DNA of 64,000 nucleotides, taken from assembly GCA_012845835.1 (NCBI GenBank), contig JABAKD010000008.1, positions 14,826,223 to 14,890,222 of the forward strand. The letters run 5' to 3'. This document shows positions 1 to 11,127 of the stretch, piece after piece. The position numbers and the translations under genes were made by a program. The notes below the pieces were generated by a model. It did not search any database and was not told where the DNA came from. It saw nothing but the letters and a program-made list of their open reading frames with translations. Position 1 is the stretch's first letter; each line of letters starts with the position of its first letter. This DNA is from Undaria pinnatifida (Eukaryota > Sar > Phaeophyceae > Laminariales > Alariaceae).

Positions 1-348
1 CATTGGGTAGGAAAATGTCGGGGGAGGACTGAGCCGAGGTCTGGGGCTCTGATGCGTATGCTAGGATGCTTGGAAATGCGTAGTGGGTGGTGCTTTCGGG
101 CGAAACATGTGAAAGGAATCGCGAATACGCTGGCTGACGGTATTTCTCGGTGGGATCGAATCGATGTTAACAGACACCTTCACGAATCTCGCCCGGACAT
201 TACATGGCAGGAACAGGACCTGGGGGAGACGGGGAGGGCCCTATGTACAGGGATATTGGCGTCCAGTACATCCGCGGGTCAGTTGCGGAGTCATCTCAGC
301 GCACTTACGCGTCAGGTTTCAGGTCTTGGACTAAATTTCGCGGGTTGA
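1..348 (+). CDS. 3' end of RT/RNase H ORF, DIRS-order retroelement
   Basis: The frame is open from base 1, so the gene enters from the left and only its C-terminus is present. It reads through a stretch with the residues HVKGIANTLADGISRW, which is the typical end of the RNase H domain in DIRS-order retroelements (histidine, then Asn-x-LAD-x-x-SR). In these elements RNase H degrades the RNA template during reverse transcription. The last 145 bases overlap the recombinase ORF that starts at 204 in another frame, an arrangement usual for DIRS, PAT and Ngaro elements. The reverse transcriptase proper lies outside the window. The ATG at 52 is internal and not a real start. The family call rests on this motif plus the recombinase and repeats downstream. 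Confidence 0.75.
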   Translation, partial: HWVGKCRGRTEPRSGALMRMLGCLEMRSGWCFRAKHVKGIANTLADGISRWDRIDVNRHLHESRPDITWQEQDLGETGRALCTGILASSTSAGQLRSHLSALTRQVSGLGLNFAG

Positions 349-1346
349 CGAGCGCCGTTTTGTATTTTTCGGAAGACACCCCCAAGAGTGATATGGTATG
401 GGCGCTGGTAGACTTTGCGGCTTGGTGTTGTGCGTCGGAAGGCAATAAAGTCGGTACGATTAAAAGTAAGATAGCGGCGGTGCAATATTTCCATCGCGTG
501 AAGATAGGCATGGAGCTCCCGACTAAATCGCCCCTGCTGGAACGCGTTTTCAGCGGGATATCGCGGGCACATGCAGTAGCGGGTACGGAGAAGCGGGTGC
601 GCCGCCCGGTGTCATGGGAAATGTTGTTGGACGGGGAGACATTGATACCGTCCTGGGGCAGTGGCGGCCGAATCCTTTGGTTGTGTCTGGCATTGGGGTA
701 TTTTTTGATGACGCGATCCGACGAATTATTCGCGACAGACGCCGGCGTGGCGCACCAGGTGCATTGTTTGACTAGGGGGGACGTTGCGTTTTACTCAGGT
801 GGGGAGCAGTTGCCCTTTTTGCGGTGGCGGGAGGCGCGTACGGTAGAGATTCGTTTTCGCGGTCATAAAGGGGACCAGCTTCAAGCAGGCGATGTGCTAG
901 TACGAACACGAGACGCTGTTCGGGGCTTGGGCTCGAGCTTGCGCGAAGGGGGTGGAGCCGTGGCGCTGCTTGTGGAATTGTTGTCTATTCACCCTAACTT
1001 GCCGAGTTCGGCGCCGTTAGCGTCTTTCCGCGAATCGGGACGGGTAGAAGTGTGGAGCTACGGGCAAGCACTCCGGGCGTTGCGAGAGGTAGTGGCAAAG
1101 TCGAGGCAAGACCCAGCGGAATTTGCACTACACTCGCTCCGGATCGGGGGCGCGTCGCGCTTGGCGGCAGGGGGGGGGTTGTCAGAACGGGTAATACAGA
1201 GAGAAGGGAGGTGGAAATCGGATGCGTATAAGGTGTATACTCGTAGTAATATAGAGGATTCGGGACAAGTGTCACGAAAACTAGCTCGACAGGACAGGTG
1301 TCCCCAAAGAGAGCCGGGACAAGGGACGGAGTGGGGCCATAAATAA
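204..1346 (+). CDS. Tyrosine recombinase of a Ngaro/PAT-like retroelement
   Basis: This 380-residue ORF encodes a tyrosine recombinase, which in DIRS-order elements integrates a circular DNA intermediate without target-site duplication. The catalytic set is visible: Arg171 in LMTRSDEL, a likely Lys222 in RGHKGD, His310 and Arg313 in ALHSLRIGGAS, Trp337 in GRW, and a C-terminal tyrosine in DAYKVYTR (Tyr345 is the likely nucleophile, Tyr342 the alternative). An N-terminal SAM-like core-binding region precedes it at about residues 20-120. The first ATG at 204 lies within the upstream RNase H ORF, giving an overlapping pair. The frame has no stop or frameshift, so the enzyme may be recently active. 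Direct repeats follow it (1377-2219). The call as tyrosine recombinase is firm; the Ngaro versus PAT subtype is inferred from the repeats. Confidence 0.9.
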   Translation: MAGTGPGGDGEGPMYRDIGVQYIRGSVAESSQRTYASGFRSWTKFRGLTSAVLYFSEDTPKSDMVWALVDFAAWCCASEGNKVGTIKSKIAAVQYFHRVKIGMELPTKSPLLERVFSGISRAHAVAGTEKRVRRPVSWEMLLDGETLIPSWGSGGRILWLCLALGYFLMTRSDELFATDAGVAHQVHCLTRGDVAFYSGGEQLPFLRWREARTVEIRFRGHKGDQLQAGDVLVRTRDAVRGLGSSLREGGGAVALLVELLSIHPNLPSSAPLASFRESGRVEVWSYGQALRALREVVAKSRQDPAEFALHSLRIGGASRLAAGGGLSERVIQREGRWKSDAYKVYTRSNIEDSGQVSRKLARQDRCPQREPGQGTEWGHK

Positions 1347-1376
1347 ACAGTCATTTGGACTAGCCTCGTGGGTGGA

Positions 1377-1602
1377 GGAGTTGGATGGTATAGTACCATC
1401 TTGGGGGTCTCGGCTGTCCGAGACTGTGTTTTGGCAGTAGGACTGATCGGAGTTAAGGGGAGGGAGACAAGGGTGTATTGCCTGGCACGAGGAAATACCG
1501 CAGAAACGGGTTGCTGCGGTAGACGTGCCAGGCATGGGAAGTTTCCCTCCCAAACGTCACAGATACTAATGATGAACCAATTCGAAAGATAAACAACAAA
1601 GT
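1377..1602 (+). repeat. Terminal repeat B1 of the retroelement
   Basis: These 226 bases recur at 1994-2219 and I see no difference between the two copies. They lie just after the recombinase ORF. Each copy contains nested inverted repeats: an 11-base stem at 1479-1489 pairs with 1524-1534, with an inner stem TACCGCAG/CTGCGGTA. There is also a small palindrome ATGGTA-TAG-TACCAT near the start. The position and order match the B1 block of the A1-ORFs-B1-A2-B2 split direct repeats of Ngaro and PAT elements. Confidence 0.8.
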
Positions 1603-1993
1603 GGAAGATTGGGTCGCAGGCGCAATCTGGATTTTGTTGGAAAGTGAGAATTGAGGTGTTCTTCCATGATTGGTTATCGTGACGTATTGTACCGAGGACA
1701 CAGTCAACCTTGGAGCAGTCTTCTCCTTGCTGCTGTTGTGGGAGTATACAATACGTACAGCAGAAGGGGTACACGTAGGGCCGCCTGATCGCACGACTCA
1801 AAGACAGCGTGCAGTGGAGGAAGCGGACGGCGGCAGCTACGCAAGAATAGTGACTGGCTAGCCAGTGGTTTTTCTCCCGCCCACCCGCCGCTTTTCTTTC
1901 GAAGGTGGGGGAACGGAGATCAACTACGCGTGTGTGTAAATCATAGGCCAGTTGTCTATTCTCATTTTTTTTTTTCATTGGTATCTGTGGCAG
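1603..1993 (+). repeat. Putative A2 block between the B repeats
   Basis: This 391-base segment separates the two identical B copies. In Ngaro and PAT elements the segment here (A2) repeats the left terminus (A1). A1 would lie upstream of the window, so this cannot be confirmed. The interior contains no convincing gene. Confidence 0.55.
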
Positions 1994-2219
1994 GGAGTTG
2001 GATGGTATAGTACCATCTTGGGGGTCTCGGCTGTCCGAGACTGTGTTTTGGCAGTAGGACTGATCGGAGTTAAGGGGAGGGAGACAAGGGTGTATTGCCT
2101 GGCACGAGGAAATACCGCAGAAACGGGTTGCTGCGGTAGACGTGCCAGGCATGGGAAGTTTCCCTCCCAAACGTCACAGATACTAATGATGAACCAATTC
2201 GAAAGATAAACAACAAAGT
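1994..2219 (+). repeat. Terminal repeat B2, right end of the retroelement
   Basis: Second copy of the 226-base block, offset by 617 bases from B1. Identity stops sharply after AACAACAAAGT, where B1 runs on into GGAAGATT and B2 into CTGTGATA. Base 2219 is therefore the predicted right end of the element, with flanking DNA beginning at 2220. Confidence 0.8.
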
Positions 2220-3104
2220 CTGTGATATCTTATATTATCCACATTCTTTCCACTACGCATCCCTCCGATATACACCTTCTTCTGCATAAATACTTCATCA
2301 TCAGTTAGTTAGTTGTAGTCATTCGACTTGCGTCGCCCCCGGGAGGCACGTGTCCACCTCCCGAAGGGGAACCTTGTATCATAGTACGTATTACTACTGC
2401 TGTTGTGTTATTGCGTGTTGTGTCCGTATAGAGGAGAGTGCTCACAGTCGCAGTGCCGTGCTGCCTTTTCCATACCACCGCCCACCATGAACTGCCCACC
2501 ATATATCAATTGGAAAACTTGCTTGAACTCCCTACTCGAAACTCGACAGCAAAAACAGAGCTAGCGAGCTAGCCAAGCATAGCGGACTACCCAGTACCCC
2601 CGCACCCCGCACGACGCAATGCTACTTTCCCCGCCGCCAGTTGTACTTGAGAAGAGCGGCTGCCATCGCTGCAAGATCGCAAAATTGGAAGATTGGCTGC
2701 GTCCCTTGCGTTGCGCTCTCCGCGTTTTTTGTGCTCGCGTGTGCGCGTGGGCCTTGGCGCGCGTGTTTATGCCTGTTTAAGTGTTCTTGTGTAGAACCGT
2801 CCAATATCGCGATAAACAGCCGACATTGGGTGTAATTAAGCCTCGTGAATTGCATTATTACCCGTGCGGCCACCCATTTGGCGTCTCCACAGTGCTGCCA
2901 GACAAACAGACGAACATATACACCTGAAATGGGGGCGGGCATAACCACCTTTTATGCTCGATTCCCCTTGGTATGCTCTCACATAAGCTATTTGGCATGT
3001 TGGCTACGCTTGGTCGGACATAAGCTTTTCTATAATAATAAGCTCAAAAAGCCAATACAAGCTAAACGATATGCTAGCTTACTGGGTAAGGCCCTAGCCA
3101 GGCG
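2220..3104. other. No gene recognised
   Basis: Flank of the retroelement. Only short ORFs without recognisable domains occur here, with no clear repeat. Confidence 0.5.
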
Positions 3105-3345
3105 ATTCGGATTTGCACGTGAAAACAGAACCAGAAACGCACAGCTTTTGCCTTAGAAACCCCAGGTATTTTAAACAGCAGCACAGCAGCACAGCAGCAC
3201 ACAGCAAAAACAGCACACAGACACCATTACGGCATACGACAAACTCGCGGTACAGCAGCCAAAGGAAGCAGAAACACCGCATGGAGCCTGCCACCACCGT
3301 GACCCGTGAGATAGTGAGCAATAGAATGAGCCCTGTCCATGGGTT
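3105..3345 (+). repeat. Dispersed repeat, inverted copy at 27.4-27.6 kb
   Basis: The segment from GATTTGCACGTGAAAACAGA through a CAG-rich stretch to GAGCCCTGTCCATG is found again, reverse-complemented and diverged, at about 27395-27600. The shared CAGCTTTTGCCTTRGAAACC core and the CAG-rich centre identify it. Copies in opposite orientation 24 kb apart indicate a mobile or recombining repeat. The small ORFs in it are shadows of the triplet repeats. Confidence 0.7.
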
Positions 3346-3814
3346 ATCTGTTCCACCCGTAATGAGCGAAGGCCTCTTGCCTGCCGACGGCTTGGGATCC
3401 TCGCTTACCGACGGCGTGGGATCTTTTCCGCCCGTAATGAGCGGAATGAGCGAAGGCCCCTTGCCTGCTGGCGTCCAGCCGTCGTGCAGTAGCAGCAGCA
3501 GCAGCAGTCCACCGCCGACGGATGCAGACAGGCTTGAAAGTTGTAGACGACCCCTCACCTGCCGAAGGCTTGGGATCCCACGGCAATGCCTCTACGGCAA
3601 AGATGTCGCTAGAGTCAGCTCACACGCACCCCGGCGCACCTTCCTCGGTCTGCACAGGAACGGGCTGCCCTGGGTATAGCTCTGACGGATCTACAGGTGG
3701 GCCGATTTTTTCATTTTTTTTATCTTGTTCTGTGTACTATTAATACTAGTTGTTTTTGTCCCACCGTCCCACTCTGGACGCACTAAAAATCGTTTAACAG
3801 ATGTCTCACAGCAG

Positions 3815-4110
3815 CAGTATACGAGTACTTCGAGTATGCTCCGAATATGGAGTATCGAGTACATTTCCTACCGCTAGTGCTGGGAGTATGAGCAGTACTA
3901 AAGGCCTGAATACTGTGAGTACTGGCAGTATGAGCAGTACCAAAGGCCTGAATACTGCGAGTACTGGGAGTATGAGCAGTAGAAGTACTGCGAATGCCGG
4001 AGCATCCGCAGAATCGAACCCGAAATATTTGGGTGCTTGGAGTATAGTCTAGAGTATCTGCAGGACAGTGTCCCGAAATACTGCGAGTACTCGCAGAGTA
4101 TACAAGGGGC
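3815..4110. repeat. AGTAC/AGTAT-type degenerate repeat
   Basis: Dense runs of AGTACT, GAGTAT and CGAGTAC spaced roughly ten bases apart. Inside it a unit of about 39-42 bases (AGTACTGGGAGTATGAGCAG...) is repeated about three times at 3880-3990, which gives a spurious Ser-Thr-Gly repeat ORF. Related blocks occur at 5.4, 19.4 and 19.8 kb. Confidence 0.75.
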
Positions 4111-4369
4111 TACGCCGGCGGCCTGGACGGCCGCCGGTGGCAGCGCAGGATAGTAAATATTAAGAGGGTAAGAAGTAATGCCAAGAGTTAGACGAAGTTT
4201 GTTAATTCATATATGGGAGATACTGGAAAGGGAAATTGCCGACAATTTTTTCCCGATTTCCCGTGTGCGGCGGAACAATGCGAGAGGGCAGCCTGGAAAT
4301 TATGGGAGAGCATGGCGGTTCACCCCAGCTGGATGACGCTCTGCGTTGCTACGCAGAAAGGCGCGGCCA

Positions 4370-4830
4370 CAGCTACTGCTGTGCATATATCATTTGTAGC
4401 TTCGTGGTGCTGCTGTGCATATACCATTTGTAGCTTCGTGATGCTGCTGTGCATATACCATTTGTAGCTTCGTCATGCTGCAGGCTCATCATAGCTTCAG
4501 CTACTGCTGTACATCATGTACATGTACGTGCTGCTGTATAGACTACCGGGGGTCCAAAAATATTGAGAGTTCGCAGTTCTCCACGACGCCTAGCTGCTGC
4601 TGTGCATATACCATTTGTAGCTTCGTGATTCTGCTGTGCATATACCATTTGTAGCTTCGTGATGCTGCTGTGCATATACCATTTGTAGCTTCGTGATGCT
4701 GCAGGCTCATCATAGCTTCAGCTACTGCTGTACATCATGTACATGTATACGTGCTGCTGTAGACTACCGCCCGAACGGGGTTTCAAAAATATTGAGAGTT
4801 CGCAGTTCTCCACTACGCCTGGGTGGCATG
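4370..4830. repeat. Nested tandem repeat (34-bp unit within 221-bp unit)
   Basis: A unit of about 34 bases (core GCATATACCATTTGTAGCTT) is repeated three times, followed by a unique tail running from CAGGCTCATC to a motif AAAAATATTGAGAGTTCGCA. The whole arrangement is then repeated once with an offset of 221 bases. The higher-order structure indicates recent unequal exchange or replication slippage. No coding content is supported. Confidence 0.85.
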
Positions 4831-5018
4831 TGTTCTCGGGGATTACGAACTTTTCTTCCCCAGATCCTAGCACAAACCTCGCTTAGTGGCCTTTACAATG
4901 GCGACGCCGGCCAGGTAATCGACCCCCCCCCGTGTGTCGGAGGTCAGAGAACACGTACCGAAGAAATAACGCGAAGACATTAGCCCTGTGTGCAGACTAC
5001 GCACCAAACGTCTCACAG

Positions 5019-5193
5019 GGCACGATTTTTCGGAGATCTCGTCGTAGATCTCGACGTCGAGGCCTCGCGCGCGCGCTACGGCGCCGAGCGGGCGGATCAG
5101 CTGAGCCGGTGGTTGCAGGCGAGGCGGGGGCACGCCTCAGCGAAGAAACCGCGCGGAAAGGTGGTCAGAGGCGGGAGATATCCGCAGACGTAA
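5019..5193 (+). CDS. Possible 3' terminal exon, unknown protein
   Basis: A GC-rich open stretch follows a pyrimidine-poor but usable acceptor (CTCACAG) at 5018 and ends with TAA at 5191-5193. It would encode about 57 residues with an acidic then basic profile (GDLVVDLDVEASRARYGAE, later KKPRGKVVRGG). The composition differs sharply from the AT-rich repeats around it, which is why I list it. I could not match it in phase to an upstream exon: a donor CAG|GTAATC at about 4915 has the wrong phase. I recognise no domain. It could equally be chance. Confidence 0.25.
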
Positions 5194-5359
5194 GGATGTG
5201 CATATGTGATAAGCGAACTAAGATATATAGATTTATATTCTCGAAATACTGCCTGTAACATAAGTTCTCCACTTGCTCCCCACAAAAGTAATTTGCCCCA
5301 ACGAGCAGTCTGTGAAAGTTTTCTTCCAAAAAACGGGATGGAATTGTCGCAGCGGTGCG

Positions 5360-5700
5360 GAGACAGTCTTGAGTATAACTGAACCTCCGAGTATACTGCG
5401 CCTATTCAGATAATTTTGATACTGCGAGTAGGCAAATTATGAGCAGTACAAAACCCCGAAGTACTTCGAGTAAGGCAGTATTTAAGAGTATCGAACCCCA
5501 AAATACTTCAAGTATAGGGGGTAACCACAGTATCGAACCCCGAAATAGTGCGTGCATGAAAGTGTTCGAGAGTACTCGTATAACGGCTCGAAATACTCCT
5601 GAGTACTAGCAGTACTCACAGTATTAAAGCCGGAAATACTGCGAGTACTCGAAGTACTTCGAGTATTCATTTTCCAGAAATACTTAACTCTACCCACAGG
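5360..5700. repeat. AGTAC/AGTAT-type degenerate repeat
   Basis: Same family as 3815-4110: repeated AGTACTCG, GAGTACT and CGAGTATT motifs at roughly ten-base spacing, many of them locally palindromic (GAAGTACTTC). Confidence 0.7.
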
Positions 5701-8340
5701 TACTGACAGCATCTGTGTAATATTTGAAAAGTCCCGTACATACCTGGTATATGAGTAGCTGGTACACACCCGCCGTACCGGGTATCATACCCCGCTGACG
5801 ATATTGGTATTATACCACACGAGGGGGATCAACACCGCATGCATGCGGTGTTTTTAAAAAAAGTACCAACCAAAAAAGCCGTCGAAAACAATGTGCGAGA
5901 GGCTTAAGAATGGGTTGTGATCTACTGCTGAAGTCTAGAGGCTTACAAAGGTGTTGTGACCTACCTGGTTGATTACGAAGCCCGCCTACCGAGCATCACC
6001 CCTCGTCGCGGTTAGAGTTAGGGTTTCCAGTATACTGGATGACATTTCTGCGATACATAACGAACAGCAGCGTCTTCAACTGTTGATGTTTTTGTCGGTG
6101 CATTTCTAAGAACACCTCATCCGGTGTTGTCACCCTTGGTGGGTATGTACCTGACACCGCCGCTGGTTGGTATACCTGATACACCAGTACATATTTGTTT
6201 CCCGGTACGAGGTATATTATAGGATACCCGATACATCCGGCGGGCACAGAGTTTGATACTTCATGCCCGGTAGATACCCCGGCATGATACTACCGGTAAA
6301 CTTCTGGTTGTACGAGTTAGATTATCAGGTTGAACAGGCTACATGCCGTACCTTACAGCAGCCTATCCCAAAGATTACACGAGTATGTACGAGTATGCAG
6401 ACATACATGCCACATATAATACATGCCTGGTATTCCATGTTTAGCAGTGCTGGACACTGGCAACCTCTTAATCTCCTGCCATCTAATTTCTCTTGCCAGT
6501 AGATGCCGCCAGAACTTTTAATCCCACGTGCGCCCAAGAAACACGCCTGAGTACATGACGGAAACTCGTCAAATTCGTGTGTGAACGTAGACTAATATTG
6601 TTGCACAGCAAATGATACCTCGATTGTTTGCTTTCTAACTCAATATCCACCACATTTGTATGCCCGTGCGTCTATTTAGGTGCCACCTACACTCCTGGTT
6701 GAGTTCCTTCCCTTATGTTTGTTTTCGCTCCTTGTGTTTGTTCTCGCCCCTTTGGGCCTTTCAGAGGCACTGCTTCGACGAAAAGAAGACCTAGCCAAGC
6801 GCATCATCGGTCAGCAATTCCCTTGGATGGGGGATTGCGCCCCGACATGGGACAACGCGGTGGGCACGGTAATGCGGGATTTAGGAGAAGGCTTCGAGCT
6901 CAGGCGACACAACAAAGAGAATGTAAGGTTTAGGCGCTGCCGTTTGCGACGTGGGACCAGCTCATATATGGTACGCGCTGGATTGCTACGGATATCAAAC
7001 GAATCGTCCGTGTCGCATGACATAGGACAACGCGAAATATACTTCATGGTTCGAATGCATTGTCCATCCCGAGCCGCGGAGGTAGCATCTCCAGTTGCAT
7101 GAACGTCGTCTTGTAGGGGCACGGCTTGGTAACGATAATAAGCGCAAGGCAACAACCGCAACACTCCCTGTACAAAGCCCGTTTTCAATACTTCGCCGGA
7201 ATGCCCTGCTGTCGTTGTCTTGCCGCAGCTCTTCACAAAGGCTCAGGAGAGCACAAGGTGTCCTGAGAACAGACCTCGTAGGGTGGTGATGTCTTGCCTA
7301 CAGGCGGGCAAACCAAGCAACAACCTTCTGGTGCAGGACATCTGAAAGCGCCGCAACACTTTATCGAAGAAGATGTACGTTTTAGCGATTGATTGGCCTG
7401 AATCACAGTAAGCGCTGAAGCAGCTGCGTCGTTCTGCCCCGCTCGTGTATTTCAGTGCTGTTTGGCTCCGCACCCATCCCTGTTTGTACCGCTGCCGTGC
7501 TGCACCACTGTGTATTGCAGTACTGTTTATCTCTGTACCCATCGCTGTGTTTGCCACCGCCGCCGTGTCCGATTTAATTTGCTCAGATCGGATGCCAATG
7601 GGGCGTCACGATGCAATGGCCGCAAAAGTTGAACGGCCCAAAAATTTCGCAGGCGAGTTATGTAGTGGTACCGTACATCATACCTCGTACTCTTTGCCGC
7701 CGTGTTGGCTGATGGTGTAGCCGAGTCGATTGAGGAAAATGTTTATGTCCTTTTGGCTAGAGGTTAGCTCCCACGCGCTGAGCTTTCAAACGTTTTTGTG
7801 GACGTTCTAAGCTCTATAAGGCCCTAAGGCTCCGAGTGCAACGAAAATAATTTGACTTTCGTGTTATCAAGAGTCTACCGGCAGCGTGAGCGCCCATCAG
7901 CAGGACGAGTGGGATCATGTTGCGCCCGTGCCATGCGACTCCTTGCATTGTAACTCCGACACCAAGGTGTATCATCCCCTGATCACGTAGTGGCCGTTGC
8001 TGTTATCGTCATTTCTTAGTGCCAATTTCCCCTTCTGAAGTTCAAATAGGGTTAAGCCAGAATCTCCAGTTTCTCCTCGCTCCCCCTGCTTAGTCAGGGA
8101 TACATTTACCCGTAGACTAAGCAACGGTCTCCGTGGATGAGGGAACCGGCAAACCGCTGTTTATTGATACATTATCCGCGTCTGTATCTGAGTTTGCGGT
8201 CCGGAAACAAAAACAGGTGGCTACCCCCCCTCTCCCACTGATGGACCAGACCTCACGAGTAGGTTAGCGAGACCAAGCCAAGAGCAAACGAGTCGGGGTT
8301 GTTGTGGAGAACTTCAGCAGATTCAGGTTGTCGGTCCACT
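5701..8340. other. No gene supported
   Basis: Mixed-composition sequence with many short ORFs. The largest, 6680-7102 on the plus strand (140 aa), has a hydrophobic start followed by an Arg-rich part and no domain I recognise. It overlaps an equally long minus-strand ORF at 6811-7236, which argues that neither is selected for. A short motif AAAATTTCGCAGG-type sequence does not indicate any known element. Confidence 0.4.
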
Positions 8341-8470
8341 CAGCGAGATGTCTGTGCCCCTTCCGCCTGCCACCCCGAATTTCGCCGCGCAGGCGTTTCT
8401 GGCGCACCTCACGCCGGGTTCGGGAAGGTAAGAGCACCCCTGTCCACGAACGTTCGACAACGAGGTCACC

Positions 8471-11127
8471 ATGGCAGAGATCGACAACCATGAAGAAATG
8501 ATTCGCGACTTACACGAGGCTCGTGTGGGAACGAAGGAAATCTACAAGGTTCTGGAGAAGGAGGGCAAGGTTTTGGAAGAAGAAAGGAAGTCGAAGGTGA
8601 GCATGTGATTTGTCGTGTTTGTTGGTGCATGTCGAAGGTGCGACCCGAGTAGTCTATCGTACCTAAGTCGTGTATGTGTGGAGTACTGTCCCATATTTGA
8701 AAAAAAGCGTTGTTAGGACGTAAATACAGCGTAGTTGGCTTCTACAGGTAGTAGCAGACGTCGAGTAACGTGGCTGTAGTGAGGACAGTCCACCAGTCAG
8801 TGACGTCCACGTACATAATTCGCCGAGATCACCAATCTCCTTCCCGTTTCCCCTCCTTCGACTGCAGAAGCAACACCAAGATGACACTGTTGCGCGACTT
8901 TCGGGTGTACTGAGTCGAGACTTTAACTCTCGTGCGTCGGAATGTATCTACTTGTTATTATAAATTTGCTCATATGAGGTTTAGGGTCAAGGAAGACCGA
9001 GAATGCCGCGCATTTTGCCGATGGTTGTTTACCCACTTATGTCGGCAACATAGGTGCGGACCATGAAGACGAAGTGTTTGAGGTCTGCAGAGAAGACTGC
9101 TGACGCCCATGCGTTCATGACCGACCTCCACAGGAAAGGATGTTTCGTGATATATTTGCGACACTCACAAAAACGCATCACCTGCGTTTTATTTGCAACT
9201 CCAGAGCAGGTAGAACTGCTCACGCACTATGGCTCAGTCATCATCCAAGACAACACCTTCACCACTAACGCGTGAGTTTCGTGGCATGGTTGTCAATTCC
9301 GTGGAGAGTTGTGCTGTGACGCTGTCGCGCCACGTGAACGATGGTAGTACCGTCCGTTAAGCAGTACCATATCCTCATTCCTTCGCCTCTTTCACCCCCG
9401 CAACAGGTACAAGTACCAGCTGTGCCTCGTCGTCATCGTCGACCAGGAGAACCGCACCCAGATTGCATGCCAAGTGTTGGTATTGCGCGAGCGTACGGAA
9501 GACTTCGTGTTCAGCTTCGAGGGCGTAGCCGAGATGGGCAAGAAACACCTAAAGGTGACACGATAATGACGGGTAGAAATGCCAGGCTAGGTCAGTGAAC
9601 ACTGGTACTGGGGAACATACACGAGGAGAATGTCCCTCGTAGGTGCTTCCATTGGGTTGCGCTTCGTTCGTCAGGTTCCGCCCGTCTCACAATCGCCGTA
9701 ACAACTGCGTCGTCCGCTGAAATGACGATTTAGGTTATCTTCACCGATGCCGACAAGGTCGCTACAGCTACGATTGCGCAAGTCTTTCCCAACTCCTTGC
9801 ACAAGTACTACATCTTCCACGCTTTCCAGATCATCTGGACGCATCTGGGAGAGCTGGGGTCCGTCTCGTCTAAAGTGGTAGCGACATTCCAGGCTGCAGC
9901 GTACGCCTTGACCGAAAGTGTGAATGATATATAATATTAATATTGCTTGTTAGGCAAGCCTGTTCGGCGAAACGCAATGGTTCCATCCGGCGGCTTTGTA
10001 CGGATCTGGGTTGTTTTTTTACTTCTACCTCGCTGTTAATTGCCATAATATGTTGTTCTTAACGGTCAAGCTTGTATCGCCAACTTGCATTTTAAACGGC
10101 TGTTTGCTGCGATTGTCTACTTCCCCGATCGCGTGTACGGCATCCACGGTGAGGCACTAATGGTTGCTTACCCAGCAGCATCATGCGGTGCTCCTTGTGG
10201 AATGATTTCAGCGGTACACATGGTGATCCTACGTCTTTATGTGCTCCGTTGCGGTGTGGCTTTAGTGCCTAGAGTAGCAGTTACATTCCTGGTTCGCTTT
10301 GCCGAAGATATCTATATTGGCCGCCTGGTATCTGGGACCGATCAAGGGGCTTTGGAGGTATCATTTCGATCGACGTCACTGGAAAAGTATGACCGGGTTC
10401 CCCCCCCCCCCCCACAAACAAAACATACAAACATATTTACGCGTTTACAGGATCTTATTGGTTTTAAGCGGGATATCCTTGGCCTCTTACCTTCGGTCAG
10501 CAAGGCGTATGCGTACATGAACGACCATGTCTTCGGGTGAGTGAACATGTTGGACGAAAATATTTTTTGTTTGGGAAAAACAGTACGAACAGGAACAGTT
10601 TCGCCGGTGGGGTTGATCTTGACCAAGCCTGCTGCCGTAAAGCGCGCGGATTGGGGTTCGACCGAGTAGACGGTTTGGTAGCAGTGATAGCAAATAATGT
10701 GTGTGCGGACATGCCCAGTCCGGCGGTAGGGGGGTCATTCTCGAGGGCGGCACCGGTAGCTCCGGCATTGGGATAGACGTGGAATATTGATTCAAAACCT
10801 CTGCGGTTGAATACGGCAGGCCCTACTGTACCTGTTTTGAAGGCAAACATCAGTGTCTCTATCGTACCGCCTGCTTGTACAATAGCACGAACATTCCGTG
10901 TTCGCCCGGAGTATGACAAGCCGTTACCGATTGTATCCCTTTGCGATTATATTCTTTGCAGGAGGTACAAGAAGTGGGCATCACATGTACACCCTGGGGC
11001 CCACACGCTGGGTATGTCTTCAACAAAAAGTGTGGAGTCGGCAAACATCGCCATCAAGCAAGGCCTGATTAGGGCAACTACTATGATGGACTGCTTACGA
11101 GCAATCACAAAACTCAACCAGGCCTGA
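8471..11127 (+). CDS. MULE (Mutator-like) transposase, six exons
   Basis: Predicted cut-and-paste transposase of about 309 residues. Exons: 8471-8596, 9054-9271, 9407-9554, 9734-9919, 10451-10536 and 10962-11127. All introns are GT-AG and every junction keeps the frame (phases 0, 2, 0, 0, 2). The MULE core is visible: Asp108 in SVIIQDNTFTTN, Asp169 in VIFTDADK, and Glu280 in STKSVESANIAIKQ, with the conserved Trp/His block reduced to YYIFH193 (the usual Cys is Tyr). The final exon ends in the helical segment that follows the VES-N-K motif. A possible extra exon lies at 8348-8427 (MSVPLPPATPNF..., donor AAG|GTAAGA), but its phase does not fit the next exon; another small one is possible at 8868. 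No SWIM finger follows directly; a broken SWIM region lies at 16.4 kb. The start choice is the weakest part. Confidence 0.8.

Noticed and set aside
1058-2170. 370-codon minus-strand ORF
   Set aside because: It is antisense to the recombinase and runs through the B repeats; its sequence has no domain, and part of it is simply duplicated by the repeat.
8348-8427. Additional first exon of the MULE gene with a strong donor
   Set aside because: Phase 2 at the donor cannot be joined to the exon at 8471 without losing its frame, and the intron would be implausibly short.
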